DNA of 64,000 nucleotides. Source: Lithobates sylvaticus (lineage: Eukaryota; Chordata; Amphibia; Anura; Ranidae). Where the stretch lies: NCBI GenBank assembly GCA_028564925.1, contig CM053031.1, positions 161,064,226-161,128,225 on the forward strand, in the 5' to 3' direction. A program made the position numbers and the translations under genes. Below are positions 55,667 through 64,000 of the stretch, one piece after another; position 1 is the first letter of the stretch; each line of letters begins with the position of its first letter. The notes beneath the pieces are model-generated. The model was not told where the DNA came from, ran no database searches, and saw only the letters and a list, made by a program, of their open reading frames with translations.

Positions 55667-58448
55667 ATGAGTGATGATGAGATGGCGTGTTTTGTGGCAG
55701 CAGCCACTATTACGTCATATTTTATGCATGAAAGAGAGAGGAGAAAGAAGAGGGCACGCAGATACTGGATCCACCCCATAATTGCTGATCGAGAAGAGAG
55801 AGGCCAATTTTGAGTCATGTACAGTGACCTACGTGACCATGAGGATACATTTTTGGACTACACTAGGATGTCCATAAAAAGGTTAGTCAAACTTATTTGG
55901 ATTCATGATGTTTGACATTGTTCCTTTCTTATCATGTCCACTAATAAACCCCACTTTTTTTTTTTTGATCACAGCTTTGATGAGTTATTGGGTTTACTCA
56001 GTAGATGATTGCAACAAATGGACACATATTTCCGTAACAGTATACCCCCTGTGGAATGACTAATCATCACACTGAGGTAAATTTTTCTTATTTTTTGACA
56101 TTTTTTAAAGACAGATACATGAACAACCCAATATTAATATTTTTGTATATGCATAAAATAAACACCAAACACACGTTTTTAAAGCCAAAAAAAAACTTTA
56201 CTTTTTTTTAAATATAAAATATAATTGAAATATAAACTTTTTCTGTTCGTTTGTTCATTCTTCACATGTACATCTCAACAATATAAAAAAAAGAAATAGA
56301 GCTAACGTAGCTCATAAAACAAAAACAAAAAAATTTAGTGGTGATTGAATGTTTGGGAGGAGTTGACTGCCTCATTAGGTGTCATCACCACATTCATGGC
56401 ATGGCCATAATGTGACCAGGTGGAGGTAGAGGGATTCTCATTATGCTGCCAATTAGAAGGTGGTGGTGTTGGCAGAGGGAGGTAATTAGAAGGTGGTGGT
56501 GTTGGCAGAGGAAGGTAAATAGAAGGTGGTGGTGGTGTTGGCAGAGGAAGGTGGGTGGCAGAATGTGGTGATGACAACCGAGGAAGGGGTAAAGAATGTG
56601 GTGCTGGCAGATGGGGCGGGGGGATTTGCATAGGGACCATAAGGTCGTGCAGGTTCTGAGGACCTATAAGTGTTGGTTGGTGGAATAAAAGTTGCGATGT
56701 AACGGATGGTACCTGCCAACATGTCTGCCTGGAGTTCTGATGGTACCTTCTCCATCAGACCTTCCAGACATCTTGCAGAAACCTGCACATGCGTCCTGTT
56801 GCTGTTCATTCTTTCTGACATACTGGTCATAATGTCCAACATGCGTTTGAATTCAGGTTCAGGAACCCTCCTTCTTGTTGCTCTAGCAGGTACACAAGCA
56901 CAAATGGGTGGTGTGGACTCCTCGTCTCCCACAGGTGTCGCAGATGTAGACCGTGCTGGAGTCGACAATTGGCTCTCCGGCTCTTGGCCTGCTTGATCAC
57001 CTGATGCTTGGTTTGCTTGCTGACTGTTAGCATCTGTACACACACCGCAGATCCACTCGTAAATTCCCTGAGCAGTCTTAAGCCCCATACACACGCGCGG
57101 ATTATCCGAGGACCAGGTCCGTCGGACCATGTCCGTCATACTTTGTCTGATGTTGGTTTTGCGTACACACGGTCAGACAAAGTTGTCGGAAAATCCGATC
57201 ATTCTGAACGTGGTGACGTTTGTTGCCTACGACGGGACTACGTAGAGGCTAGTAGCCAATAGCTTTGGTCTTGTAATGTGATCTGAGCATGCGTAGCACT
57301 TTGTCCGGTCGGACAACCGTACACACGATCGGATTTGGTGTGATCGGACCGTGTTGTCGGCAAATCTATCCAGCAGGAGATAGGACTTTGTCCGTCGGAC
57401 AATCCGACGTACACTGTCCGATGGTGCATACACACGGTCTGATTTTTCAACAACATTGTCCGATCGGACAGAATCCATGAAAAAATCCGACCGTGTGTAT
57501 GGGGCTTTAGATGTCGAGTGTAGGCATCACCTCTTTCACTTCATTTTGAGCAGTTTAACTGTTAAAAAACAAATTCAAATATATATATTTATTTCTTTGT
57601 AGGTACCTAGCAACCGGACAATCATTAGCAAGTCTACATTATGCCTTTTGGGTTGGAAAATCGACAGCAAGTTACCTAGGATATTGTGTTTTAACAAACC
57701 TACAGCAGAAGAATGGTCACAGATCTCTTAAGTTTTCTGGCAACGCTGCAACTTCCCCAATTGTGTTGGAGCGATCGATGGGAAACATATTTGGATCATA
57801 AAGCCCATGGGTAGTGGAAGCCAGTATTTTAACTACAAGAAATATTTTTCTTTTGTTTTAATGGCAGTGGCTGATGCTAATTATTGCTTCCGTTATATAG
57901 ATATTGGGTTATATGGCAGCAGTGCTGACTCTACTATTTTTGGGAATTTTTATTTTGGACACATGCTGCGTACCAATTGTCTGGACCTTCCAGCAAACAG
58001 TCCACTCCCGGGTACAAATGGCCCTCCCCTACCCAGTGTTTTTGAGGGGGAGGAGGCCTTTGCTCTGAGTGAGCATCTTCTACGGCCTTATTCGGGGCAC
58101 AATCTAACTGTACAGAAGATTGTGTTTAATTATCGGCTAACAAGAGCACGTTGAGTTGTTGAATGTGCATTTGGCATTTTAGCAAACAAATGGCAGGTCC
58201 TGCACACTCCCATTGTTCTAAACATGCAAAATGCGGCCTGTGCTGTTAAAGCTGCCTGTGCCTTGCATAACTTTGTAAGGCAGCGGGATGGATTTGAGTT
58301 TGAGGACCAATTACATCAGAACATGGAAAGAGCTCATTGGACTGGTGTTCGTGCAAGCAGACAAGGTACACATGTCAGGGATCAATTTGCATCCTACTTT
58401 ATGTCTCCAGCAGGACAGGTCCCATGGCAGCTTGAGGCAATTGAATAA
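55667..58448 (+). pseudogene. Harbinger DDE transposase (three exons)
   Basis: The start is the methionine of MSDDEMACFVAAATITSYF. Exon 1 (55,667-55,881) encodes RRYWIHPIIADREERGQF and the YSDLRDHED block. Exon 2 (55,975-56,076) encodes SFDELLGLLS and LIITLR. Exon 3 (57,603-58,448) encodes YLATGQSLASLHYAF, the catalytic VGAIDGKH, GSSADSTIFG and VECAFGILANKW blocks and the tail ending QLEAIE. The junctions have GT...AG ends and keep the codon phase, so the introns are inferred with fair support. There are stops near 55,812, in exon 2 and at 58,152-58,154 (a likely decayed CGA), plus a frame change early in exon 3. It is inactive. Confidence 0.85.
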
Positions 58449-59177
58449 TTTTTAATCTTTAGTTGTTTTTTAATACAACCATATACTAAGCTGTACTGAA
58501 TAATTAATAAAAATGCTTGATGTATTGATAATAATTCTCGTGTTTTTTTTAAATTGATATATTTATCTTTGTGTGCAGTATCCATACAATATCCACTAGG
58601 GGTCAGAGTGTGCCATCATGTATTTGTGACATGCTGACAATACTATACTCATATGCATTAGGTGCTTATACTTATATAAGAAGGAGGCAATAGATGTGCC
58701 ATTCCAGTTCATCCTGGCCACATTCCTACACACATGCAATTTGTGTGTACACATATGTGACCATAGTGAACTGCAATTGTCTGTTGTCTGTTTATCTATT
58801 GTGTGTTTTCTCATATTTATGATCTTGTAAGCAATGCATGGGAATATAAGCATCAGCTAGTACTGTTTTTATGGTTCTGTTATTTATAATATACTAAATA
58901 ACAATCATCCTATTATCTCCCTATGGTCGGTTTGGTGGTTAGTTATGTTTGCAGGGGTTTATCTTACCTTTATCATCCTTCACACGGGCAGTTAGGTCTG
59001 CCCAGTTTGTGAAAACTTGGCTGACAATCTGGTTCCATGCCCTCCTCTTGCTCGCTCGAAGTTTGTAGCATGGATCTCTGGAATCATAGAGACAGGGGTG
59101 CTCCTTCTGATAACGCTCTCCTGATCTAAAAGACATACTGTCTCATCCACTTCCCCCTCCATATTGCTGGCCTCCAT
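56335..59177 (-). pseudogene. Harbinger MADF/Myb-like protein gene (two exons)
   Basis: Exon 1 (58,968-59,177) encodes the DNA-binding MADF/SANT-type region (YDSRDPCYKLRASKRRAWNQ, then SQVFTNWADLTARVKDD) and ends at a good donor (AAAG/GTAAGA). The last exon (about 57,558-56,335) encodes ICGVCTDANSQQ, a serine/proline linker, EFKRMLDIMTSMSERM and a repeated LPLPTPPPSN tail. In the family this protein brings the transposase to the nucleus and the element ends. A MITE (57,081-57,506) interrupts the last exon and several frame changes are present. The acceptor near 57,559 is inferred. Confidence 0.7.
57081..57506. mobile_element. Harbinger-type MITE, 426 bp
   Basis: The ends 'agccccatacacacg' and 'cgtgtgtatggggct' are inverted copies, flanked by TTA (57,078-57,080 and 57,507-57,509). 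The interior is full of 'gtcsgacaa' and 'tgtccgatcggac' motifs in both orientations, making the whole unit partly self-complementary. Confidence 0.92.
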
Positions 59178-59675
59178 GTCTGCTAACCAAAAAATGGTGA
59201 TCTGTGGACTTCCTGTGTATGTTTATGTAATTTCCTTTATGTAAATCTATTTAACTTGAGCAGATAAAAGCGACAAAACGCCCGTAGAAACGCTCAATGT
59301 CGTGCTAGATGCTTGAATCGAGCATTTCCATTCGTTTCTATGGGAATACAAACGCTCCAAATATGCCCAAATCAGCCTGATTCGAGCGACAAAAAAGGGT
59401 GCAGAACTTGTTTGAGCTTCAGGCGACTTGGAGTGAAGATGTGAACCATCTCCATTGAGAATAATGTATTTTTGTTAGCTTCAGGCTTCAAGCTACAAAA
59501 CGCTCAGGTGTGAATGGGGCCTAAGGGGACAGCAAATTTACACTGTTATACAAGCTTTACACTCACTACTTTACATTGTGGCAAAGTGTAATTTCTCCAG
59601 TGTTGTCACATGAAAAGATATAATAAAATATTTACAAAAATGTGAGGGGTGTACTCACTTTTGTGAGATACTGTA

Positions 59676-60090
59676 CATTATCTAATTTATTAAAATTGCA
59701 TCAAAAAAACACTCACATTTAAAAGTGCACTATAAGATGGTGCACAACAGATCAACAGCATATGTAGTTGTACATCCACTGTGTGGGGCATCTCCAATGG
59801 AGGCTGCAGCTTGTGGGTGAATGGCTAACCACTGTCCCCTTAAGGTTACTGACTCCCACTCAGCACATGACAGTTACCTCCTTGGATTATACTTCCACTA
59901 GATGCTGTCCATTGTCCTGCATCACCTGCTCCACCCTTTATGCGTTATGCCACAGGCCTGGTTTCCTCAGAGAGCTATCCCTCTGAGGAAGCCACGCCTT
60001 TGGCGTAAGAGGGAAGGGGTGGAGTCGGCAATGCAGGACAATAATTTATTTTTTAATTAATGGCTTGATTTTCTATTAGAATCCATATAA

Positions 60091-60159
<69 letters not shown>

Positions 60160-60420
60160 CTTTTATGGTGAAAAAACATACGAGTTAGATCACTCCAGTG
60201 GCAGCCTCTTGATATGTGGTATGTGATATAATTAAGTGCAGTGCTAAATAAAAATCATGAACCCTTAAATATACATATAAATATAGAGTGAAACAGTAGT
60301 TGAAATAATCCAAAAGAAAAATATCACAAACGAAAAAAATATCCAGAAAAAAAATGTGATTTGCAAAATTGGCAAAAATAAAAAAATGCCAAAAACCACC
60401 ACAAGATGGCAGTAAAGTGC
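59676..60420. other. Unclassified repeat-like DNA
   Basis: No coding signal. It contains 'cctctgaggaagccacgcc' inverted with an earlier 'ggtttcctcagagagc', a small hairpin, and the AT microsatellite listed separately. Confidence 0.4.
60098..60157. repeat. (AT)n microsatellite
   Basis: About 29 AT units with one break, followed by a short (AC)n. Confidence 0.95.
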
Positions 60421-60984
60421 AATGTGCTTAATATACCACACAGTGGGCCTGATTTACAAAAGCCGCATGCCATTAGTAGAGGCGCACGGCGAGGCACAAC
60501 GCACATTTTCATATTTACGAAACGGTGCCTGGGAACAGAGCACGAATCCCCCGTTTACTATAGCGAATTCGTGCACAGGAGAATGCAATCTGTGCGCCAC
60601 TATGGACATAGCACACGGCATCTTCAATTCAATATTAACAGAAGATGGAGGTGACAATATTATGAGGTGATGTGGGGTGATGTGAGGAAGTTTAGTAACA
60701 ACTGCCCCAAGGAACAAATATGCACAAGACTAACTTTTGCTTTTAAAGGGGAACTCCACACTCCATTCTCCAATGCTCTTGTCTCCCCCCTCTAACCCCT
60801 CGGATTTCCATGGCTAACTTTTGCTTTTAAAGGGAAACTCCACACTCCACTCTATTCTCCAAAGGCTGTGAGCTGTCTTCACCAATCCAAACCACATCCT
60901 TTTTCAGAGCATATACCAGGGCCAGCTAGGAAAAGGGCGAGAGGAGTGATCGCCTAACCCCCTCTTGAACTATACAAGCCTACA
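60421..60984. other. Unclassified repeat-like DNA
   Basis: Begins 'gggcctgatttacaaaagc' and contains a tandem 'ggctaacttttgcttttaaa' segment (near 60,729 and 60,811). No coding or terminal motif was identified. Confidence 0.35.
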
Positions 60985-61260
60985 TGCACTCAACATAGCT
61001 GGCTGCCTTTGGGGCATGTTGGGCTCAGCACAATACCAACCACAAAGCACCTTGTCCCCTCTAGTTTAAAGGAGTTTTCCACATTCCGTAAAGCCCCCTG
61101 TCTGCAGCCCCCCACAACCACAGCCTAGGGTTGTGTGGAAGAGGCCCTTGTCCCCCTGAATATGGGAACAAGGTGGTTGACTTTTGGGGTGCCCAAGCCC
61201 CTCCTGCCCCCAAAGCATCCACCCCCTTTCATGGGCTGGCTTGCTGTGTGTTTGGCTAGG
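60985..61260. repeat. Diverged relative of the right-edge palindrome arm
   Basis: 'aaagcaccttgtcccc', 'ggaagaggcccttgtccccc' and 'ggggcatgttggg' match 62,770-62,870 loosely. It is probably a decayed copy of the same element. Confidence 0.5.
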
Positions 61261-61329
61261 GGTTTGTTAGTGTGTGGGAGTGGCCCAATATTTATTTAGT
61301 TTGGGGTGGTATTTTTCACGTGGGGGGTT

Positions 61330-61720
61330 CTCATTTTAAGCCTTAACAGACTCAAATGGCCTTGTATGTATTGGGGGAGGGGCAGGATATTTTTTTGTTT
61401 TGTGTTAAACACTTGCAGCTGCAATATACATTTGTATGTTTTCTCTAAAGCCGTACATCTTTGAAGGAGCATTTTGGATACATGCTACAGATGTACCACT
61501 TTACAGGCAGAGTAGTAGTAGTAGTAGTAGTTTTTTGGGGTTGTCCAAATAGGTTACGTTGATTTATGTCCCTTTAGGGTGGGACCTGGGCCCTCATACC
61601 CATTTTAAGGCCAATAACTAGAATATAAGCCAGCCAAGTGGAGACTCGCAAAATTAACAAGTCAGTTCCCATAGACTGAAATGGTATTTGTTGTATAACT
61701 TTTGCCCATGTTAGGCTCTT
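61330..61720 (+). repeat. hAT-like 3' subterminal relic
   Basis: The order 'gccacttt/accactttacaggca', 'atgtccctttagggtgggacctggg' and 'ttaaggccaataact' parallels the hAT copy C 3' region at 37,290-37,500. The terminal repeat is not preserved. An (AGT)n run lies at 61,505-61,530. Confidence 0.5.
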
Positions 61721-61725
61721 TGTTT

Positions 61726-61755
61726 GCCCCCCCCCCCGGACCGGGGGGGGGGGGA
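61726..61755. repeat. Poly-C / poly-G inverted pair
   Basis: A run of about 11 C, then GGACC, then about 12 G: a perfect short palindrome able to form a hairpin or a G-quadruplex. Confidence 0.85.
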
Positions 61756-61975
61756 ATTTGTCCCATCTGTAATTTTGTATCATGCTGGATGATGTGCTTA
61801 ATTTTGGACAGGTGAGTGGCTTATTTTGTGCTAGATGCATTTGGGTTGTTCTGGGCATGCTCAGAGACTTTGTTTTTTTGTTTTGACTTTTGGTGTGGGA
61901 AATGCATTTGTGTTGGTCTATGCATGCTCAGGGACTTTGTTTTAGTTTTTCTTGGTGCTTTTTGTGTGTGAACAG

Positions 61976-62345
61976 TAGGGATGAGCTTTCTGTTCGGGTC
62001 GAGCATGAGTTTGACTCGAACATTGGCTGTTCGCTCGTTCATCAAAAACCGAACATTATGGGCCATTCACGACAAATTTTGCACGGGAGTGCAGTGCATT
62101 GCTGTATGATGATTGGCCAGAGCATGCACCATGACCTGCATGCTTTGGCCAATCACAGCGCCCTCAGCTAAGAGAGCCATAATTGGCCAAAGGCAGGGTG
62201 CCTTTTGCCAATCATGGCTCAGGGGGACTAAGTCCATGCCCCACACTATATAAGGCCGCCTGCACATCAGCCTTGTGTAGTGTGTCGTTGGCATGGACAG
62301 AGAGAGAGTGTCATTTAGATTGAGCAGGCAGGCAGGCAGATTATC
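61976..62345 (+). mobile_element. hAT copy D, 5' end only
   Basis: Starts TAGGGATGAGC like copy C, with GTTCG/CGAAC clusters and the CCAAT/TATA promoter. It is cut off near 62,345 by MITE sequence, before any coding part. Confidence 0.85.
62110..62255 (+). promoter_or_regulatory. hAT copy D promoter: four CCAAT boxes and TATA box
   Basis: ATTGG/CCAAT boxes in alternating orientation near 62,112, 62,150, 62,181 and 62,209, followed by 'ctatataagg' at 62,247-62,256 with the same spacing and flanks as copy C. Confidence 0.75.
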
Positions 62346-62580
62346 CAGTTATGCGGCGTACACACGATCAGACTTTCCTAGTCCAGCGGACAACCCGCCG
62401 GATTTTCGAGCGGAGGTCCACCAGATTTTCCGAACGTGTGGACTTACCCACGCACGCTTGGACTTTTCCGGCGGCCAATCCGCCTGGACTTTTGAAATGA
62501 ACGGACTTGCCCACACACGGAGGAAAGTCAGTTCATTTAGAACGTGACTCCAGGTAGACGGGACTAGCAAAGGAGGTGAA
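62346..62580. mobile_element. Half of a 'GCGTACACACGATC' MITE
   Basis: 'gcggcgtacacacgatcaga' is a MITE-type end. The interior has 'cggacttttcc' and 'ggacttgccc' motifs like the MITE at 57,081. The matching right end is not found, so it is probably half an element. Confidence 0.55.
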
Positions 62581-62639
62581 TGCTGCCGCCTAGATCGGCG
62601 ACATTGACACCTCGCTAGCTCAGTCACCTGGTATGGATT

Positions 62640-64000
62640 TAAAGGGGAATCCCTACGCCGAAAAAAAAATCCATGTCAGAACCTTATCCGAGTACGCAGT
62701 CTGGCCGGTCAGGAAAGGGGGTGGGGACGAGCAAGTGCCCCCCCTCCTGAGCCGTACCAGGCCGCGTGCCCTCAACATGGGGGGTGCCCTGGGGAAAGGA
62801 GGGCCCTGTGGCCCACCCCAAAGCACCTTGTCCCCCATGTTGATGAGGACAAGGGCCTCTTCCTGACAACCCTGGCCGTTGGTTGTCGGGATCTGTGGGC
62901 GGGGGGCTTATCAGAATCTGGGAGCCCCCTTTAATAAGGGGGCCCCCAGATCCCGGCCCCCACCCTATGTGAATGAGTATGGGGTACGATGTACCTCTAC
63001 CCATTCACCTAAGGAAAAAAGTGTAAATAAAAAAAGACACCATTTTTTTAAATACTTTATTGCACAGCTCCTATTTCCGTCTTGGGGGGTCTTCTCGCCG
63101 CACTCCTCCGCTATCTTCTGCTCTTTTACTAGCTCTTTCACTAGCGGAGGAGCCCGGCTTTCTTCTTCCTCGCCGCCGCCGTCTGGGGGTCTTGTTCCGA
63201 CTTCGGGGGTCTTCGGGGGTCTCTTCTGTTATTCTTGCTGGGCCTCCACTTTCTTCTTCCAGCTCTTTTCCGAGCGGTGGCCCGGGATTCTGTCGCCATC
63301 ACTGTCGCTTTCTGCTTCTGCTTCTTCTTCTTCTGCTTCTTGTTCTTCTTTCTTCTTCCGATGTTGACTCTGCGCTGTCTCCTCTTCTAATGGCTCAGAC
63401 GCGTTATGCTGTGACTGATATAGGGACAAGGGGAGGGTCACCGGCTCATGTCACATGGTGACCCAGCCCCCTTATGATGTCACAGTCCCGGAGGATGCTG
63501 GGACTGTGACATCATAGGGAGGAGGGGTCACCATGTGACATGAGTCAGCGGCCCCGCCCCTTGTCCCTATATCAGTCACAGCACAGCGTGTCTCTGCCAT
63601 TATGTCCAGAGAGAGCATCGTGTCAACATCGGATGAAGAAAGAAGAACAAGAAGCAGAAGGCGGCAGCGACGGTGGCGGCAACAGAAGCCCGGGCCACCG
63701 CTTGTAAAAGAGCTGGAAGAAGAAAGCGGAGGCCCGGCAAGAAGAACAGAAGAGCGGGACAAGACCACCGAAGTCGGAACAAGACCTCCACGATGGCGGC
63801 GGCGATGAAGGAGAAAGCCGGGCTCCGGCGAGAAGACCCCCCAAGACGGAAGAAGACCCCCGGAGCTGTGCAATAAAGTATTTAAAAAAATTGTGTTGTT
63901 TTTTTATTTACACTTTTTTCCCTTAGGTGAATGGGTAGGGGTACATCGTACCCTATACTCATTCACATAGGGTGGGGGGGGCAGTATCTGGGGGCCTCTT
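62640..64000. repeat. Large palindrome running off the right edge
   Basis: Left arm (about 62,930-63,495) and right arm (63,498-64,000) are inverted copies centred near 63,497. Matching landmarks are 'gtgacatcata', 'cccttgtccctatatcagtc', a GAAGAA-rich tract, 'tgcaataaagtatttaaaa' and 'cacctaaggaaaaaagtg'. The arms are roughly 85-90% alike. Outside the left arm (62,640-62,930) is GC-rich sequence whose mate would lie beyond 64,000. The element family is unknown. Confidence 0.85.

Larger units (their letters stand above)
55438..59521 (+). mobile_element. PIF/Harbinger transposon with two genes
   Basis: A 4.1 kb element with ends 'ggcccccttcacacctgagc' and '...gctcaggtgtgaatggggcc', flanked by the 3-bp duplication TAA (55,435-55,437 and 59,522-59,524). 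Removing it restores the Tc1 3' UTR. It has a DDE transposase gene on the plus strand and a MADF/Myb-like gene on the minus strand, the normal two-gene set of this superfamily. A 426-bp MITE is nested within. Subterminal 'acgctc' motifs lie at both ends. Confidence 0.93.
54112..59673 (+). mobile_element. Tc1 element, split by a Harbinger element
   Basis: The inverted ends 'cagtatctcacaaaagtgag' (left, after TA at 54,110-54,111) and its complement (right, before TA at 59,674-59,675) define a Tc1 transposon of about 1.5 kb. A 4.1 kb Harbinger element lies in its 3' UTR at 55,438-59,521. A short 'ccttggctatttaaagattg' duplication occurs at 54,550-54,590. Confidence 0.93.

Noticed and set aside
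63602-63808. Arginine/serine-rich frame resembling a splicing-factor RS domain
   Set aside because: As a host gene it is rejected: it comes from a purine-rich tract within a palindromic repeat. The mirrored layout is kept as a finding.

Overview
The window looks like a gene-poor, transposon-saturated stretch of a vertebrate nuclear genome, most likely an amphibian and probably a frog. This is inferred from the repeat mix: many hAT, PIF/Harbinger, piggyBac and Tc1 DNA transposons, L2 and L1/Tx1-type LINEs, a chromodomain Gypsy element and two Ngaro-type DIRS retrotransposons. I see no host gene, no tRNA or rRNA gene and no CRISPR. Nearly every coding stretch belongs to a mobile element, and most are broken.

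Layout. 1-4.5 kb: 3' part of a hAT element (copy A), a 5'-truncated L2 LINE, two pieces of one Tc1 transposon and a satellite with a unit of about 33 bp. 4.55-9.70 kb: a 5.1 kb transposase-less element bounded by TTAA (piggyBac type), inserted in that satellite. 9.9-10.3 kb: a small TTAA MITE. 10.55-29.67 kb: one L1-type LINE with an 11-bp target duplication, cut into four pieces by a TA-flanked MITE, a Gypsy chromovirus (5-bp duplication ACGAG) and a Ngaro element. The Ngaro element itself holds a 1.29 kb solo LTR (duplication CCTGT) and an unclassified insert of about 0.8 kb. 29.7-38.4 kb: hAT copy B, whose coding region is split by a complete hAT copy C (8-bp duplication TTACTGGG). 38.5-42.8 kb: MITEs in otherwise featureless DNA. 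42.8-46.1 kb: piggyBac relics, one with transposase remains and carrying a 213-bp palindromic hAT MITE. 46.1-48.1 kb: Tc1 relics and a long-TIR element. 48.2-53.7 kb: a second Ngaro element. 54.1-59.7 kb: a Tc1 element split by a Harbinger element, itself split by a Harbinger-type MITE. 60-64 kb: unclassified repeats, a 5' hAT end (copy D), half of a MITE and a large palindrome that runs off the right edge.

The elements do not work together as a host pathway; they form a datable insertion stack. The points most worth a second look are: the split direct repeats (A1-ORFs-B1-A2-B2) present in both Ngaro elements, together with SGNH-hydrolase and CCCH/CCHC finger domains; a solo LTR whose empty site survives in the other A repeat of the same Ngaro copy; the two Harbinger genes, which appear interlocked, each with its last exon inside the other's intron; the hAT 5' ends, which carry a conserved CCAAT/TATA promoter and dense subterminal GTTCG motifs; and the right-edge palindrome with mirrored reading frames. 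Domain calls come from motif recognition by eye, without database searches.
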